Made by a program: the position numbers and the translations under genes. A DNA stretch of 64,000 nt from Archegozetes longisetosus. Lineage: Eukaryota; Arthropoda; Arachnida; Sarcoptiformes; Trhypochthoniidae. How positions within the stretch are numbered: position 1 is the first letter of the stretch; each line of letters begins with the position of its first letter. The stretch lies in NCBI GenBank assembly GCA_018873245.2, contig JAEMBT020000007.1, positions 4,771,129-4,835,128 of the forward strand. Direction: 5' to 3'. Under the pieces are notes generated by a model that was not told where the DNA came from, did not search any database, and worked only from the letters and a program-made list of their open reading frames with translations. This document shows, in pieces, positions 26,848 to 39,440 of the stretch.

Positions 26848-28575
26848 ATTTTAGATGAGATACCAATTGAATTACCACCTTATTTACTAATAATTAAATA
26901 ATAGCTCAAATCGATATCACAGTTGAATATAAAACCAAACAAATAATTCTAAAAACTGGGCCTAAAACAGAGGTCAATTCAATTTTAAAAAACTATTAAT
27001 AATTAGGTCTCCAAACATAAGACATTCTCTACTACTCAGCCATTGATTGGCATTGACTCGTCCACAGTATTGTATTGCGTTGGGTAGCATTGAATTGCGT
27101 TGAATAGCATTAGTTCAACATGTGATTGGGTGGAGACTAATGTATGCGCTATCACTGGTGTTTTATCTCCTCATAAGCTATGACATCAATGGTATTACGA
27201 AATATTGCCCCTTTGTTATAACTTTAATTATTAATTCTATTATAAACTTCCTTCTAACAATCAAAGTTATTTTATTAATAACTTGATAATTATTTATCTC
27301 TTAATGATATGACAGTTGAACGATGCAATTAACGACTATTTTATTGGTTATTAAACTTTATTAATGTATATGATAGTTTTTGAACTTTTGATACCTGCTA
27401 TTACGAATTAGTATTTCAGATAGTAAAAGTATTAATTGTAATCACAATTAATACGAAACAGCGGCCCAGGGTCTCATCACTATTTTCACCCTCCTAACGA
27501 CCTTTTAAAGTATTTCAAAATTTAATACTTTAATCTTGTCAATTTTCTACCTATAATTTTTCAGTCGATTTTGCGAAGCTCTGCGTTGAATTATTTTAAA
27601 CGATTTGATTTATTTCATGTTTTTGGTTATCAGCACAAAAGTTGAGACCCATGTTATAAACAACTATTTCAAGTTTATTACTATATTCACTAACATGAAT
27701 TAATTTTTTCAATGTTATATTAATAAATATGAGCAATTTTATCATAAGACCATATCGTCTACTTCCAAATAGCGTTCTGTCAAATAGACTAAATTTCAAG
27801 TTTTTCAGATCTTTCCAGAACTTAGTTCCTCAATTCTTTCATCAAGCATTTTAATCCGCAGATTATGCTTCTATCCGCTTTAATCTCTAGGAAATACTTG
27901 GTACTCAATCAGTCACCTATTCATTCGAGCTTTAGTACTTGTCGTTATTTTCTATTGATTGATATTTAATCAGGTGGTGTTATAGAACTTTCTCGAATAG
28001 GTAGTACTGAATGATAAAAACATGCTATGTCAGAATGCTATTAATTGTAAAGACTTTCAAGTTATTACTAACAACTTATTAGATACTCAAAAAGTCTATT
28101 TCCAGTCAATCACCTGAATGACTAAAATAACCGAAAAGTTGTTCAAGTCTTTGACAGTGCATATAAGTAAATATTAAGATGATTTGACGTTATTTACGCG
28201 GAGAATTAATGGAAAAAAACGTCCTACTTGTTAGAGTGAATCACTACTTCAAATATAGTTCAGTAAGCTTCGAGTTCAGGTTCACTCAAGTTTTTTATCG
28301 CAACTTATTTTTATTAGATTCATGTCATTACTAGAATAAACCTGTTTTACAGCATTCACTTTAATGTCAATATAATTGAACAACAGTTACATATCAATAA
28401 AAATGGTTATTTGCAGCTTTACCCACATTTTTCTGCATGACAAAACAAATTTTAAAAAACTTTACAAAAATCAGCTTTAGGAAAATGTTCACTTTAAAAA
28501 TGTTTGAAAATATTTAAGGTACAGATATTAGATATTTAAGTAAACTTTTCCTAAAATTGATTGAAATATAGGAAA
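26848..28575. other. intergenic region, nothing recognised
   Basis: This lies between the 5' end of TMEM41B and the 3' end of PLC-gamma; both genes are on the minus strand. A locally repeated TTGCGTTG..TAGCATT motif occurs at 27070-27120. No exon or element could be supported. Confidence 0.5.
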
Positions 28576-31500
28576 TTAAGTGGAATCGTTATTCTTCTTT
28601 ACATTATTAATTGACATCTCAGTTATTAATTTAAGATCACTTTTATCCCGGACACTAAACTTAACAAAACGTCTTTCGTCGCATTTATTCTTCAATTGTT
28701 CTTCAACTTTTTTAAGCGTAAGTTTATGTCTTTGTGCCTCTTCTTCTTTACCATTCTGTTGAGCCTCTTCTATCATTTTAGTTAAGTTTTCATACAATTG
28801 TTTTAACATTAAAATTGATGTGTAAATTATTTCTTCGCTATTATCCTTTAGTTAAATGAAAATTATTTTTCAGGTTATCAATTAATCATTGAAATTAATT
28901 CAGCACTAAAGCTCAAGTTAGCTCGAGTTGGAAGCTAGCTCTTGGCCTTCTCAAGCTAATAAAGCAAGCTCAAGTTCATGGATTTGAGCTTTCAGCTCGA
29001 CTTTAGTACAACCTAAAATCTCGAGTTTGAGTTCTTACATTAAAATGTATGCATTATGTGAAATATTAGTCGGTTCATCCGAAAATAACTTTAATTAAAA
29101 AGATATTTTTAATGCAAATGCAAACAAAATATTTTACTTTTTTAGGCAAAATTAGAGCAATGAAAAATTAACACTCCCATAAGCTCGAGCCCAAACTCAG
29201 GCCCAAGCCCAAGCTGAGGCTCGGGGAAACGAACAGGGAATATGCATGATTAATTGAAAGTATCATTAGATTGGTGCAAGATGGAAAAATTGATAATAAA
29301 GTTTGTTGCAAATTGTTGACTAACCTTTGCTTTTCTAATATCAATATATATTAGTAGAGCCGCTAATTCTAATTCTTCGCTGTACTCATTCTTCAATTGA
29401 ACACTTCTGTAACCTAGTGATTACATAAACATATAAGTCTTATAATCTATGGTTATCACTGGATCTATGAAAACACTATTCACAAGTTCTATGTGAGATG
29501 TGAGAGAATTTGACTAATCACATGTTAAAATATTAATTAGCTATAAAGGCATTGACAAGACAGGTTTAGACGGGAGTCAAACTCTAAAATCTCACATGTA
29601 ATATATAGATAAATGCATATATCTGACAGCCAGTTTGACAATATATCTATCACAATAATATTAGACAGAATCAATTAGAATAAATGAAGTTAGAAAACAA
29701 ATAGCAAACCTTGTCTCAAACACGTGATAGGATAAGTTGCCTGACCAACAAAACTAGAGTCACCAAAGTTATCATGATGACTAACTAAAAATCGAATTAA
29801 GGCCAGTTCAGGACAACTTATGTTGAATACGAAAGTTTCGCTCGACCAGCTCGGATTCAGCCCATTATCACCTAATTTACAAATGCTGTTCAACTCGAAT
29901 TCAAGGTGTGAAAGAGTAGCTTTTCCTAAAACTTTTCAAATAGAAGGACTGAATTAAAGTACTACTTGCCCATCAATCCTATACCTATAATTCACTCTTC
30001 AGCCTTCAATTCATAATTGAAGGATCGATAAGAGAGTTAAATATTCACTAATGGTTTCAATTTTCCTATCAATGCAAATCCAATATTTTGAAAAGATTAA
30101 CATCAATAAATGAAACATTTTATGCTTTGCTGAAACTGATTGTTCCACAAACAGTGATTAAATGTTTGATTCTTTCTAATCAATCCTTCAATTATGAATT
30201 GAAGGTCGAATGACTGCATTCCGAATAGAATTGATGAGCAAATATTGCAGTGGGTAGATTTGAAAATTTTTAGGAAAGGCTACTCTTCGACTAACGCCTT
30301 GAATTGCAGAGTAAATCCTGCAATACATACTAATCTGTCTTGTGAGACATTTTTTCGCATCATAATCCATTCCAACTATTTCTATTTCAATCGAAGGATT
30401 AAGTATTCCTCGAATAGCTTTCTTTAAGCTACGTGCTGCTATGACCTGCGAACATTTAGTTCAATTTTTAGTTTTTATGTAAGTTAATAACACTTTTGAT
30501 TAGACTTTTGACTAAACTCTCGACTAAACTCTTAACAAAACTTTTGACAACTTTTGACAAAAAATTTGTCAAAACTACAAACAAATACTGAATATGAAAG
30601 TACCCGAACTGTAAGGGTTATCGGTTCTGCGCCTTCAATAGATGATGGCTTTTCAAAAGGATTAAAGTTATCATTAAACATGTATTTAGGTTTGAGAACA
30701 TAACCACATTTTGCGTTCTGCATAAACATGGCTTCATTCAATTGCATGGGTCTGTCTGGAGTTTGATAGTTGAGAGCAACCATTTGAACGCCACAGTTCC
30801 ACATTTTTATCGGGTCGTAGTTTGACGAATCAAGACGTGTCCCTCTCGGGTATACACGACTTAATTGTTTCTCGCTATACTTGAGGATATTGCGGAAATT
30901 ATTTGCAATCAGTTTCTCGATTTTGGTTTCTTGGAATGATGACATTTCGGTGAAATGTGTTGAGCCTATCAAACAAAAAGTTGGATTAAAGTGATTGTCT
31001 ACACTATGAAATGCTTAATTGAGCTAAAATTAGATATTCCTTAAAAATTGAATCGCTTTTCATGTAAGCTTAGAGTTGCCAAAATTCACTTTAACCTAGA
31101 ACTTGATTGTACAAATAACCTTGTTTTAAGTGCACTTCAAATTGGACACATTCTATCAATCTTATTCTTGGCACTAATGTTTTTGACTAGTCATCATACT
31201 TGAGATTTCAAGATCTTTCGAGTTAAGACAACCAAAGCATTAAACTTACATCCAGTGAATGGAACAGCACTGCAATACACAATCAGACTGTTGAGTTCTG
31301 GTGCAATCTTCAGATTTTGTTTGACTTCTTTGCTATTGCGAAGCTTTAGAAAACATAAACGAGTTTTTAAATAATGATTCATGAGAATTCTTAAATTATT
31401 AGGTCAGTCAAAAAGTTGTCAGTCTAACACCTTTCCTGATATATTTGGATGCTCAATTCTATACCAATAATAGTGGTATGCCTCAAAAGATTGCATACCA

Positions 31501-34500
31501 AAATTAGCTGATTTCACTGAAAGATAAAAATATTAGACAGCTTTTTCGTGTCAAAAAACACTTAGAAATTCTTAGAAAATTTGTTTCTTTTCCTCTTTAC
31601 TACTGGGTCTATGTATTGGTACCTCTTCTTTAGCAGTTTATAATTTTGTTACTACTATGAGAATTCAATCAATTTTTAGCATGAGATCTCACGAGACGGG
31701 TCTCTATTATCACTACCAAAATGAGCATTCAAAAATATCAGGAAACATGTTAGGCTGAGAACTTTACGACTGACCGATTTGATAATAACTTTATTTTTAT
31801 TCATTTGTATGGCCTCTTGAATTTTATTAATCCATTCTTTCATTTCATCTTCGGTTTGTGCTGATATCTCAAGTTTACCCACACGGAAAACCCATTCGCG
31901 ATTTGGATTTCTAACATATGGTATAATAGCCAAATTATTGGAATCCAATTCGATACTGTCATGTTTTAAGTCTCCCAAAAACGTTTGCTAAACATATAAA
32001 TAAAAAAAGTTTAAGTAACTAGGAGAAAGAGTTTGAACAAATGAGTGCCTTGTCGAAAGATTGAACGTCTTCGTCTTCAATTTCCTCAACAAAATTAGAA
32101 GGGAAAAAGCAGCTAGTATATCTTCCTAAGTCCCCTTTCCACCAGCCATGATCTAATTTGACTACATTAGTAATAATATCTCCAGCACTGAAGGACATTT
32201 CTTCCGGTCCTTTGGCTTCATAGTCATAACATGCTCTAACTTTAGTTGTACAAGTCCTAGGGTTCATATAATTGCATTGTGTGTCCACATCGATTGGTTC
32301 CTTTAAAATTAGGACAATTCTTAGGTGTAAGACTAAGTTTTATAATTTTTTAATACTTACACCGCCTAATATACGAACATTTTCTTCAGTGGCAGGAAAT
32401 TTAAGCTTAACTTTCCTGTTTATGTCAAATAATAAATTAAAGACTCGTCAGATGCTCAACAAAATGAAAATTTCAAGTTTGAAGAGCTTGTGATTAGAAG
32501 TAGTTAGTTTGATAGTAAGCAAAACATACCTATAAAGCGGATATTGTTCATAATATTCAATAAGTTCAGTTAAGGTTTCAAATTCTGCGTTTCCGATAAC
32601 ATATAATCTTCCTTCACGTTTTATGCGACAATGTTTTATTTTGTTTTCAGCTCTATAATCCAATGTAAAATTACTTTTAGTCAAAATTTGCAAATTTTGA
32701 TACGATATGTATTGTTGTAAATCACGCTAACATTCAAACTTTGAATGTTCATATCAAAGTATAAATTAGTTATTAAGCTCATAAAGTAAACTTTGTAAAT
32801 TAATTTTAAAAAGTATATAATAAATGTAATTTGAAGAAATAGAAATACAGTAAAACTCCGATATAATTGAGTTGAGGGGACCAGAGAATTTACTCCGTTA
32901 TAATGAGGCTTAGCTACGTCGAGACACATTAAATCAAAGTTTTACTGTATTTAGAAAGAAGTGTACTGCAATTGAGTGGATTTGCAACAATAATGCATTA
33001 TATAGTGAAGAGATGTGAAAGATTAATACCGAAATGAGATGGCAAATAGATTTTCATCTTGAGAATTAGACTTATCACTTGGTCTAACCAAAAACGCTCC
33101 ATCGTTTCTCAACCTTCTCAGCATATCTTCGGCACCAGCTCTGGTCATATTTTTGTAAAACCATACTTTATCTTCATGTGAATTAGGTTGTGGTACAGGA
33201 CTAGTCAAATATAGTTCTTTGAACTTTAGACTTCTGAGAGGATGTGACTGATAGTGTGTCATTAACTCATAAAGGCTAGTAAAGCTGACAGAATCATTAA
33301 GACTATAGGTTATATGGCCAGCCGAAGATTTGGATACGATAATTCTGCTATGATGTACTTCATTACTGTGCAAAAACGATAGCGAATAGTCCCCAGGATG
33401 TGTTTCACTTTCTCTGACTAAAAAGGTGCCATCACCCAAATAGTAATATCTTTGCAATAATGACTCAGCCTCTGCTCGACCACCCTTTCAATGAGGTTTA
33501 GTTTAACGCAAGTTTGTCAACAATCAAATCGAACAAATGTCTAATTAGACTAGTTTTTAGATGATATACCTTAAGTTTGCCGTGAAACCACATCTCCCCA
33601 TAATGTAATTCATAAGCACTGTCTTGATATAAATAGCTTGGCGATGATGTGCTGTCACCGTTTCCATATATACTTTCTTCCTCCTCTTCTTCTTCTTCAG
33701 CTTTTGGTTCGATGTAAATTAATTTTTCTCGAGTTAACATGAAATAATATGATTTCCACTTCTGTTTTAATTAAAAAGAAAGTATTTATATAAAAGGAAG
33801 GTTGAATTGTTGGAAAAAGCGTCGAAAAGATATCAAATATAAGCTTCAGTAGACATATAAGCCAGTAGTAGACAAAATCTCCATGAAAACAATTTACAAA
33901 ATTTAAACCATTTTTAATCAGTCTATAAAAAGTGAATCACTCTTATCAGTTAGAATAAAATGATTTTTATTTGAAGCATATTTTAACTCTTAATAGTATA
34001 CTCTTTTGAAGTATTAATTTGTTTTTATAAAACTTGATATAAGAATTGAACCAAATGATAAGGAAGTTGTAAGTGTTTCTAAACTTAAACATTGAGTGGC
34101 TTGATGAAATAATGCTTTACAGATAAGTACATATTTTCAAAATGTTTTCGAGACTATTTGCAAGGATCGTACAAATGTATATGTAAGGTAAAAATAATTG
34201 AGTTTAACCTTTTCGATTTGATCCTCTATATAAAGAATGCCATTTTTTATAGAGTTACTAATATCCAGATCAAACTCGTTAGATGTTTCATCAAGTTTTG
34301 CTGAACTCAATGGTTTCTCTTCACTAGATTTCGAAAGCTTTTTATGCTATGAGGCAATTATTCAGAACTATTTGAATAAGGAATCTTTTCAAATGAATAA
34401 GTATTGATTAAATACAACCTTGAGTATAACTTTATGCTTCAAACTTTCAGGAGAAGGCATAGTCTGTTCATTGCAATCGATTTGTTGACAAAGCAGTAAT

Positions 34501-36545
34501 TCTGTTGAAAAGTAGATTCTTAAGACTTTGACAAATAGTCGACAAAAACTTTCACTTTGCATGATAGTTACCTCCGAATACTTCTTTAAAAGCTGCCGCC
34601 ATATATTGTTGTTGTTTAACACTACAATGATTTTCAATCGATAAGATAACTGGATATTCTGAAGTCACGAATGCGTGTTCTTTGATTGTTTGAATAACAT
34701 CTATGAAGCGAATCCTTGAAGTTAATGTGCGACCATGATATATAAGAGGCTTTCCATCTGGTCCATCCCAACAATCCACTAAAATATTAAAAATAATGCC
34801 CATCATTAGATACTCTACATTAGAATGATTTTCCTTCAACTTGACATTCTTATTGATATTGATGTACATTTAAAACTTAATAGTCATCTGTAGCAACCAA
34901 AAGTGATGCGTTATGATGGCATGCCTTCTACCAGATCATAATATAGAGGACATTAACAAGCTTATAGAATAATCAATATAATAATGAAAGCAAATTAGAA
35001 AACAAATTTGGCAACAAACTGGTGCACATGACAGGCAGGTTGACATAGCGATCACTTTATCTTGTTGCTACAGCGGATTATTAAGTTGTCAAAAGTAATG
35101 TAGAAAGAGACTTACATTCAATACATCTACAGCCCATTCTGAGACATCTGGCATAACATTCAAGAGAAGATTCACTCTTGAATTGATCACCGCTCAAGTA
35201 AGTATTATGAGAAGTAGCGATAAAGTAATGAGTTAATGGTTGTGACATGTCTTGATATACTTGATCATACTTAGTATCCCAAACTTGGTTGGTATTGGAA
35301 AACAAAAAGTCGATGAATTCATTTATTGTGAAATAGGGGTTCACTTCGTAGTGTCGCATAGTATCTAATAAGTAGTCAATCATCAATCGAGACACTTCTC
35401 TCTCATTCAAATACATCTCATCTTTTTGCTCATTCTTCAAAAAACTTATGAATTCGTTCAAAGTGACTCTCTTTCCATCAGAGGCATAGCAACTGAGGTT
35501 TTCGTTGAAAAATTTCACATCCAAATGCATTAATTTTTGAATAAATATTGAAAATCCTTCAAAGTCTAGTTTACCAGCAAATGCTTCATCAACTTCATGA
35601 AAATGTTTCTTCAACTGTTCAGTGGATAATTTACAATGAATTTTAGGCAAAAATGTTTTCATGTCTTTCAGGGTAACACTATCAAATGAAATATAAATAA
35701 ATTAGTATTAAAACCATCCCGATTCATCTCAAATCCAAAAGTTGTCTACTTTTAAAATATATACTTTCTGCATATCAAACAGTCTGGTTAGCAGCCCCAC
35801 TCAACTTAATTACAATGTTTGTATGTTTTATATGAATGATAGAGATAGACATTGAATATGTACAAATCATTATCTAACTCTTTATCATCAGAAAGTTCAA
35901 TCCTTACAGTGGACTAATTGAGGTGATATACAGTTAAGTATATATTTAAAGTAAAACGTTTTCGATTTGACAGAATGTAGAGATGAATGTTACACTTTAT
36001 TAGATATTTGATTATTAGGTCCAATCCTATCGATTTCAGAGAATTCTCTTCTCAACATAATATCAAACCGTACACTATATGGAGCCTTCATTGTCTGCTG
36101 CCTCAAATATTCAACTCCGTTCATCCAAAGCTCAGCCTCGCCCAGAGTATTGGCTTAATTAAAATGGAAACTTAATCAAAACAACACTAAGTTAAGGGGA
36201 CTTACCAATGAAAATCAATTGTTTAAGCCTGAATTTTTTGCCATAAAAGATAGCAAAGAGTAGATCAACATTGGATATTTTAGTTTCTTCGGTCCACTTT
36301 TCAAGAGCCTTAGAATGTTTGCCTAGACGAATTTCTTTTATATCTAAAAGATTTATTATACCTTCCAGTTCTTCTCTTGCCGAAACCCATTCAATCCGAT
36401 TCATATCCAGTTCTACTGAAAACTTTCTCCTCTCTGACTTCCCCCTGTGCTCCAATTTTTTGAATATCAATCCATATTCCAATTTACGGACTGTTTCCTT
36501 CTCTTTCTGGGATAATATATGGTTTATTAAAACCGAATGAGGCAT
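28576..36545 (-). CDS. PLCG1: phospholipase C gamma (small wing type)
   Basis: This hydrolyses PIP2 to IP3 and diacylglycerol downstream of receptor tyrosine kinases. Minus-strand exons: 36545-36206, 36153-35994, 35678-35116, 34778-34572, 34501-34419, 34346-34209, 33761-33570, 33484-33030, 32652-32530, 32415-32361, 32300-about 32067, 31987-31775, 31343-31250, 30965-30604, 30445-30331, 29871-29710, 29413-29325 and 28845-28576. All phases agree, giving about 1284 residues, close to human PLCG1. Domain order is N-terminal PH, EF hands, catalytic X ([19 protein letters not shown]), half PH, SH2 (GTFLVRESE), SH2 (GAFLVRPSD), SH3 ([23 protein letters not shown]), other half PH, catalytic Y ([19 protein letters not shown]) and C2 ([19 protein letters not shown]). 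A charged, coiled-coil-like C-terminal exon follows. The least certain junction is exon 11/12, where the donor may be GTTCAA at 32067 or a GC donor at 32049. Several introns carry transposon relics. Confidence 0.95.
28905..29225. mobile_element. AGCTCGAG/AGCTCAAG-rich repeat in last PLC-gamma intron
   Basis: Multiple copies of GCTCAAG, GCTCGAG and GCCCAAGC cluster at both ends of a 320-base stretch that fills most of the 479-base intron. Such motif-rich termini occur in some miniature transposons, but I could not define clean terminal repeats or a target duplication. Confidence 0.35.
29872..30330 (-). repeat. PLC-gamma intron built as a long inverted repeat
   Basis: The 459-base intron between the two C2-domain exons (donor ATTA|GTATGT, acceptor ATTAG|GT) has two arms of roughly 130-150 bases. 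Each arm shares TTCAAGG..., AGAGTAGC.TTTCCTAAAA, TTTTCAAAT and ends in CCTTCAATTCATAATTGAAG. That 21-base segment is itself a hairpin with 9-base arms (CCTTCAATT/AATTGAAGG). The central unpaired part is about 160 bases. The arms begin close to both splice sites, so the intron could fold on itself. Confidence 0.8.
32848..32947. mobile_element. 100-bp Tc1/pogo-like miniature element in PLC-gamma intron
   Basis: Ends are CAGTAAAACT and AGTTTTACTG, each flanked by TA, the expected target duplication for the Tc1/mariner/pogo superfamily. The left part reads CAGTAAAACTCCGATATAAT. There is no coding capacity. It lies within the intron between the exons ending at 33030 and starting at 32652. Confidence 0.8.
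34873..35087. mobile_element. 200-bp miniature inverted-repeat element, copy 1
   Basis: Termini AACTTAATAGTCATCTGTAG and, inverted, CAACTTAATAATCCGCTGTA followed by GCAAC. The interior shares ATGATGGCAT, AGATCATAATAT, GACAGGCAGGTTGACATAG and AATTTGGCAACAAA with three other copies in the window. It lies in PLC-gamma intron 3 (34779-35115), so it makes up most of that intron. Confidence 0.8.
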
Positions 36546-37420
36546 CTCTGATCGAACTTTAACTTTTCCAATTTCAAATCAATTATTAATATTATTCAGT
36601 AGATTTTCAGTCCAATTGACTGAATCGAATGAATTAAACTTAATATTCAATTGTTCTGATCTAATTTCAACAAGAGAGCAACATATTTGACATCCTGTAT
36701 ATCTAACTTCCTAATGCTGAACATCCTGTCGACAGTCGAAGGCGTTGCTTAATTTCAGTATCAATCAGAGTATAATGAAAGTCGTTAGAGTGGGTATCTA
36801 TGAACTCAACATCAATTTTGTCTGTTATGGAGAAGCTATCATGCTAATTATGCTAATTCTGCCAATTTCTATTCAGCTAAACTTAGTTTTCTTATTCTTA
36901 TTGTTCTACACTTTTTTGTCTAAATGATGATCGGTTAATCAGAGTTTAATTATACAAATAAACAATATGAGATTCTCGTAGCCGATCCGGTCATAGAGTC
37001 GATATCAATAAAATAACATAAAACAAACTTTCGGGGGAAGTTTTGAAACAATTGAAAAATCGACACACTCTACCTTTAAGTGATTGAAAAGAATCTCTAA
37101 ATTGGATCTCAAAAATGATATATAAACGATTTTAGCTCAAGTCCCAACACTAGAAACAACTCAATTTATATAAACACATTCATCAAATGAAAAAGTCCTA
37201 AATTTGCGAATGTTTTAATCAACTTCTTAAGATCTAATATAGTTTATATATAAATTTGCGTATTTTTCCTCAGAAAGTTGGTTTTAATCAAAAAATAGCA
37301 TTAAGAAATAGGAACAAAAGAATTTTCATCATCTTAATATGATACTTGTCAACTGCCAAGGGTAATTTATTTAGAGAAAATTTTATAACTTTAAGTTACA
37401 ATTTTAATCAATCGATTGAC
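36546..37420. other. PLC-gamma to presenilin intergenic region
   Basis: An 875-base spacer between the PLC-gamma start and the presenilin stop; both genes are on the minus strand. It should hold the PLC-gamma promoter. No motif stands out and no exon is seen. Confidence 0.5.
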
Positions 37421-38814
37421 TCAAATGTATATTTGTTTCAGTTTCAATTGATCCAAGAATGGAGTAACACAAAATTTGACGATAATGAATATCAAGACAC
37501 CAAATAGTATTGAAATGGGAAGTGCAGGCAATGCCTTCTTGAAAATAGTCAAAAGAAGTAGAGTTAGTCCTAAACCAACTAATATGCCGACGTAGCAGCC
37601 AATCGTTATATTCCAATCGCTATAAACTGATGCTTTTCCAACTAGTATACTATAGAATACGAAATCTCCTAAGCCTAACTTTGGACTATATGGCTCTTTG
37701 TCTTTCATTTCAGTTTTATTTCTTCTTTTATCTTAAAAAGCAATCAAAGATATGAAAGTGAGGGAATAAAATGAAATTTGATGAGATAAAACCTTTGCCA
37801 CGAATATTTGTTGCAGTGAAGACAAAATGTGCAATAAAAGTCCAAACCATAGTAGTGTAGAGCATACCTGGAGGAAAACTAACTTTTTCCCCTTCTCGTT
37901 CATTTCTACGCTTGTAAGTTTCAATTAAAAGTCTGAGAGGCCCTAGAGGACTTAAGACAGCAAACAGATCCCAAATGGCTAAAGCAATCAGTAAAGTCCA
38001 AGTAGTCCATTCTGGTAGAACTTCCATAATTTTGACAGAAACCAATACTGAGTTCATTACGAGGTATGTCTGTAACAGAATAAGTGGTCCCTTCCAGAAA
38101 ATGCAAATAATACCTACATTTAGATATAAATCAACATTTGATTAGATATGAATGAAGACTGAAATATTAATCTAAAGTCGAACGCGCGAACTGACCTAAT
38201 ACTCCATAATTAAATACAAACAAACCAATAGTTATATAATCCATAGGAATGTTAAACTCATGACAAATTTGTTGTGCAGTCAAAGATGTGACAAGAAATA
38301 GTAGAGCAATAATATTGAAGATAAGTATTGCACAAATGAGTTTATAGCAGCGAATAATAAATAAGGTGACCATAAGAAAAGTAGCAATAGCCATAAAACC
38401 AACAAACACCAAAGCATTGATCATGGAAGCTAAAGCTTGATCACCATAAGAACTTGACTTATCCTCTTTGGCTGGCAAGTAATAAGTGATCATTGTTGAA
38501 TGCTTGCATTTAGCTTTGCAGACAAACTTAACCATCAAGACTGAAACTAACATACATATCGATACAGGAATAAATATTTTGACAAAACACCAGCCAGCTA
38601 CATTTAAATCTTTTCTATCCGAGTTTTCTTCATCCGATTTTGAATCTATTTTTGATCTAAATGATGACTCCAATTGTGGTGAATTTAGGGACCAAACTTC
38701 AGATGATCTCGGTCTAGACCTATCTTTGCTGTTTGGTGATGGAGAAGGAGTTGATGCCGCACTTATCGTATCGATGGGTGATCCAAACGATTTATTTTTG
38801 CTCTCAGATGACAT
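37421..38814 (-). CDS. PSEN: presenilin, gamma-secretase catalytic subunit
   Basis: Presenilin is the aspartyl protease of gamma-secretase, cleaving Notch, APP-like and other membrane stubs. Three minus-strand exons with matching phases, 38814-38196, 38113-37793 and 37731-37421, give 416 residues. The N-terminus is Ser/Pro-rich, followed by membrane segments. Catalytic features are present: Asp in the sixth membrane segment ([16 protein letters not shown]), GLGD in the seventh ([15 protein letters not shown]) and the LPALPIS motif. The protein ends KQIYI, matching the family's conserved FYI-like end. Oddities: the usual YD of segment six reads WD, and the hydrophilic loop between segments six and seven is very short (about 50 residues between LSPLGPLR and KLGLGD, against well over 100 in human PSEN1). 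A decayed tandem copy follows upstream at 39.7-41.05 kb. Family is secure; whether it is fully active is not. Confidence 0.93.
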
Positions 38815-39440
38815 TATTTGACTTAGTTTAATACTAAATATTTAGTTATTTAGTTGATTAAATTATCTTAAACTGAATCAAAAGGACGTTGAATGCTATG
38901 CATACAGTTTGTTATGTAGTAATTCAAATGAATGAGAGAGTAAGTTTGCAAATTGTAAACAGTTTGCAATATATTTTAAATATAAACGTTTATTAATTAT
39001 CAAGGTTAAACCTTAATTTAACAGTAAATCTATCACACTTTTATCTGAAATTGCAAATTAAACTTAATCCATAAATTCAGTCTGCATTGAAACTGAACAA
39101 GAAAACTTTCCAAATAAGAAGTTATTATCACATAGAAAAGTAAATTTTTTTAAATGTATACTCTTGTGCTATACATTAATTAAAGCAATACGTTAAAGCA
39201 TATATTTAAGGTGAAAAAGTATTATAACTTTTCCATTTCATAGTATGTATGTCTTATTTGAAAAAAATTTATACAAATTACTATACAATCAGGTAAATAA
39301 AAGATCGTGACACACATTCTTGCTTCTAGAATTCAATTCAAAGAATTCTTGTTTAATTATTATTGATTGAGGAAAAATACTTTTACAAAAGAATGTTTAA
39401 TAACAATGTTGTCAATCTATTGGCTTAAATGTACACCCAA
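38815..39440. other. intergenic spacer upstream of presenilin
   Basis: About 625 bases of AT-rich sequence, presumably with the presenilin promoter. No exon or repeat was recognised. Confidence 0.5.

Noticed and set aside
29872-29930. Apparent coding extension upstream of the last C2 exons (reading [12 protein letters not shown])
   Set aside because: Intron phase and alignment place the true acceptor at ATTAG|GTGATAATGG; the extension belongs to the inverted-repeat arm.
36271-36540. 89-residue plus-strand frame opposite PLC-gamma exon one
   Set aside because: An antisense shadow of a well-supported exon.
38486-38821. 111-residue plus-strand frame opposite presenilin exon one
   Set aside because: An antisense shadow with no independent support.
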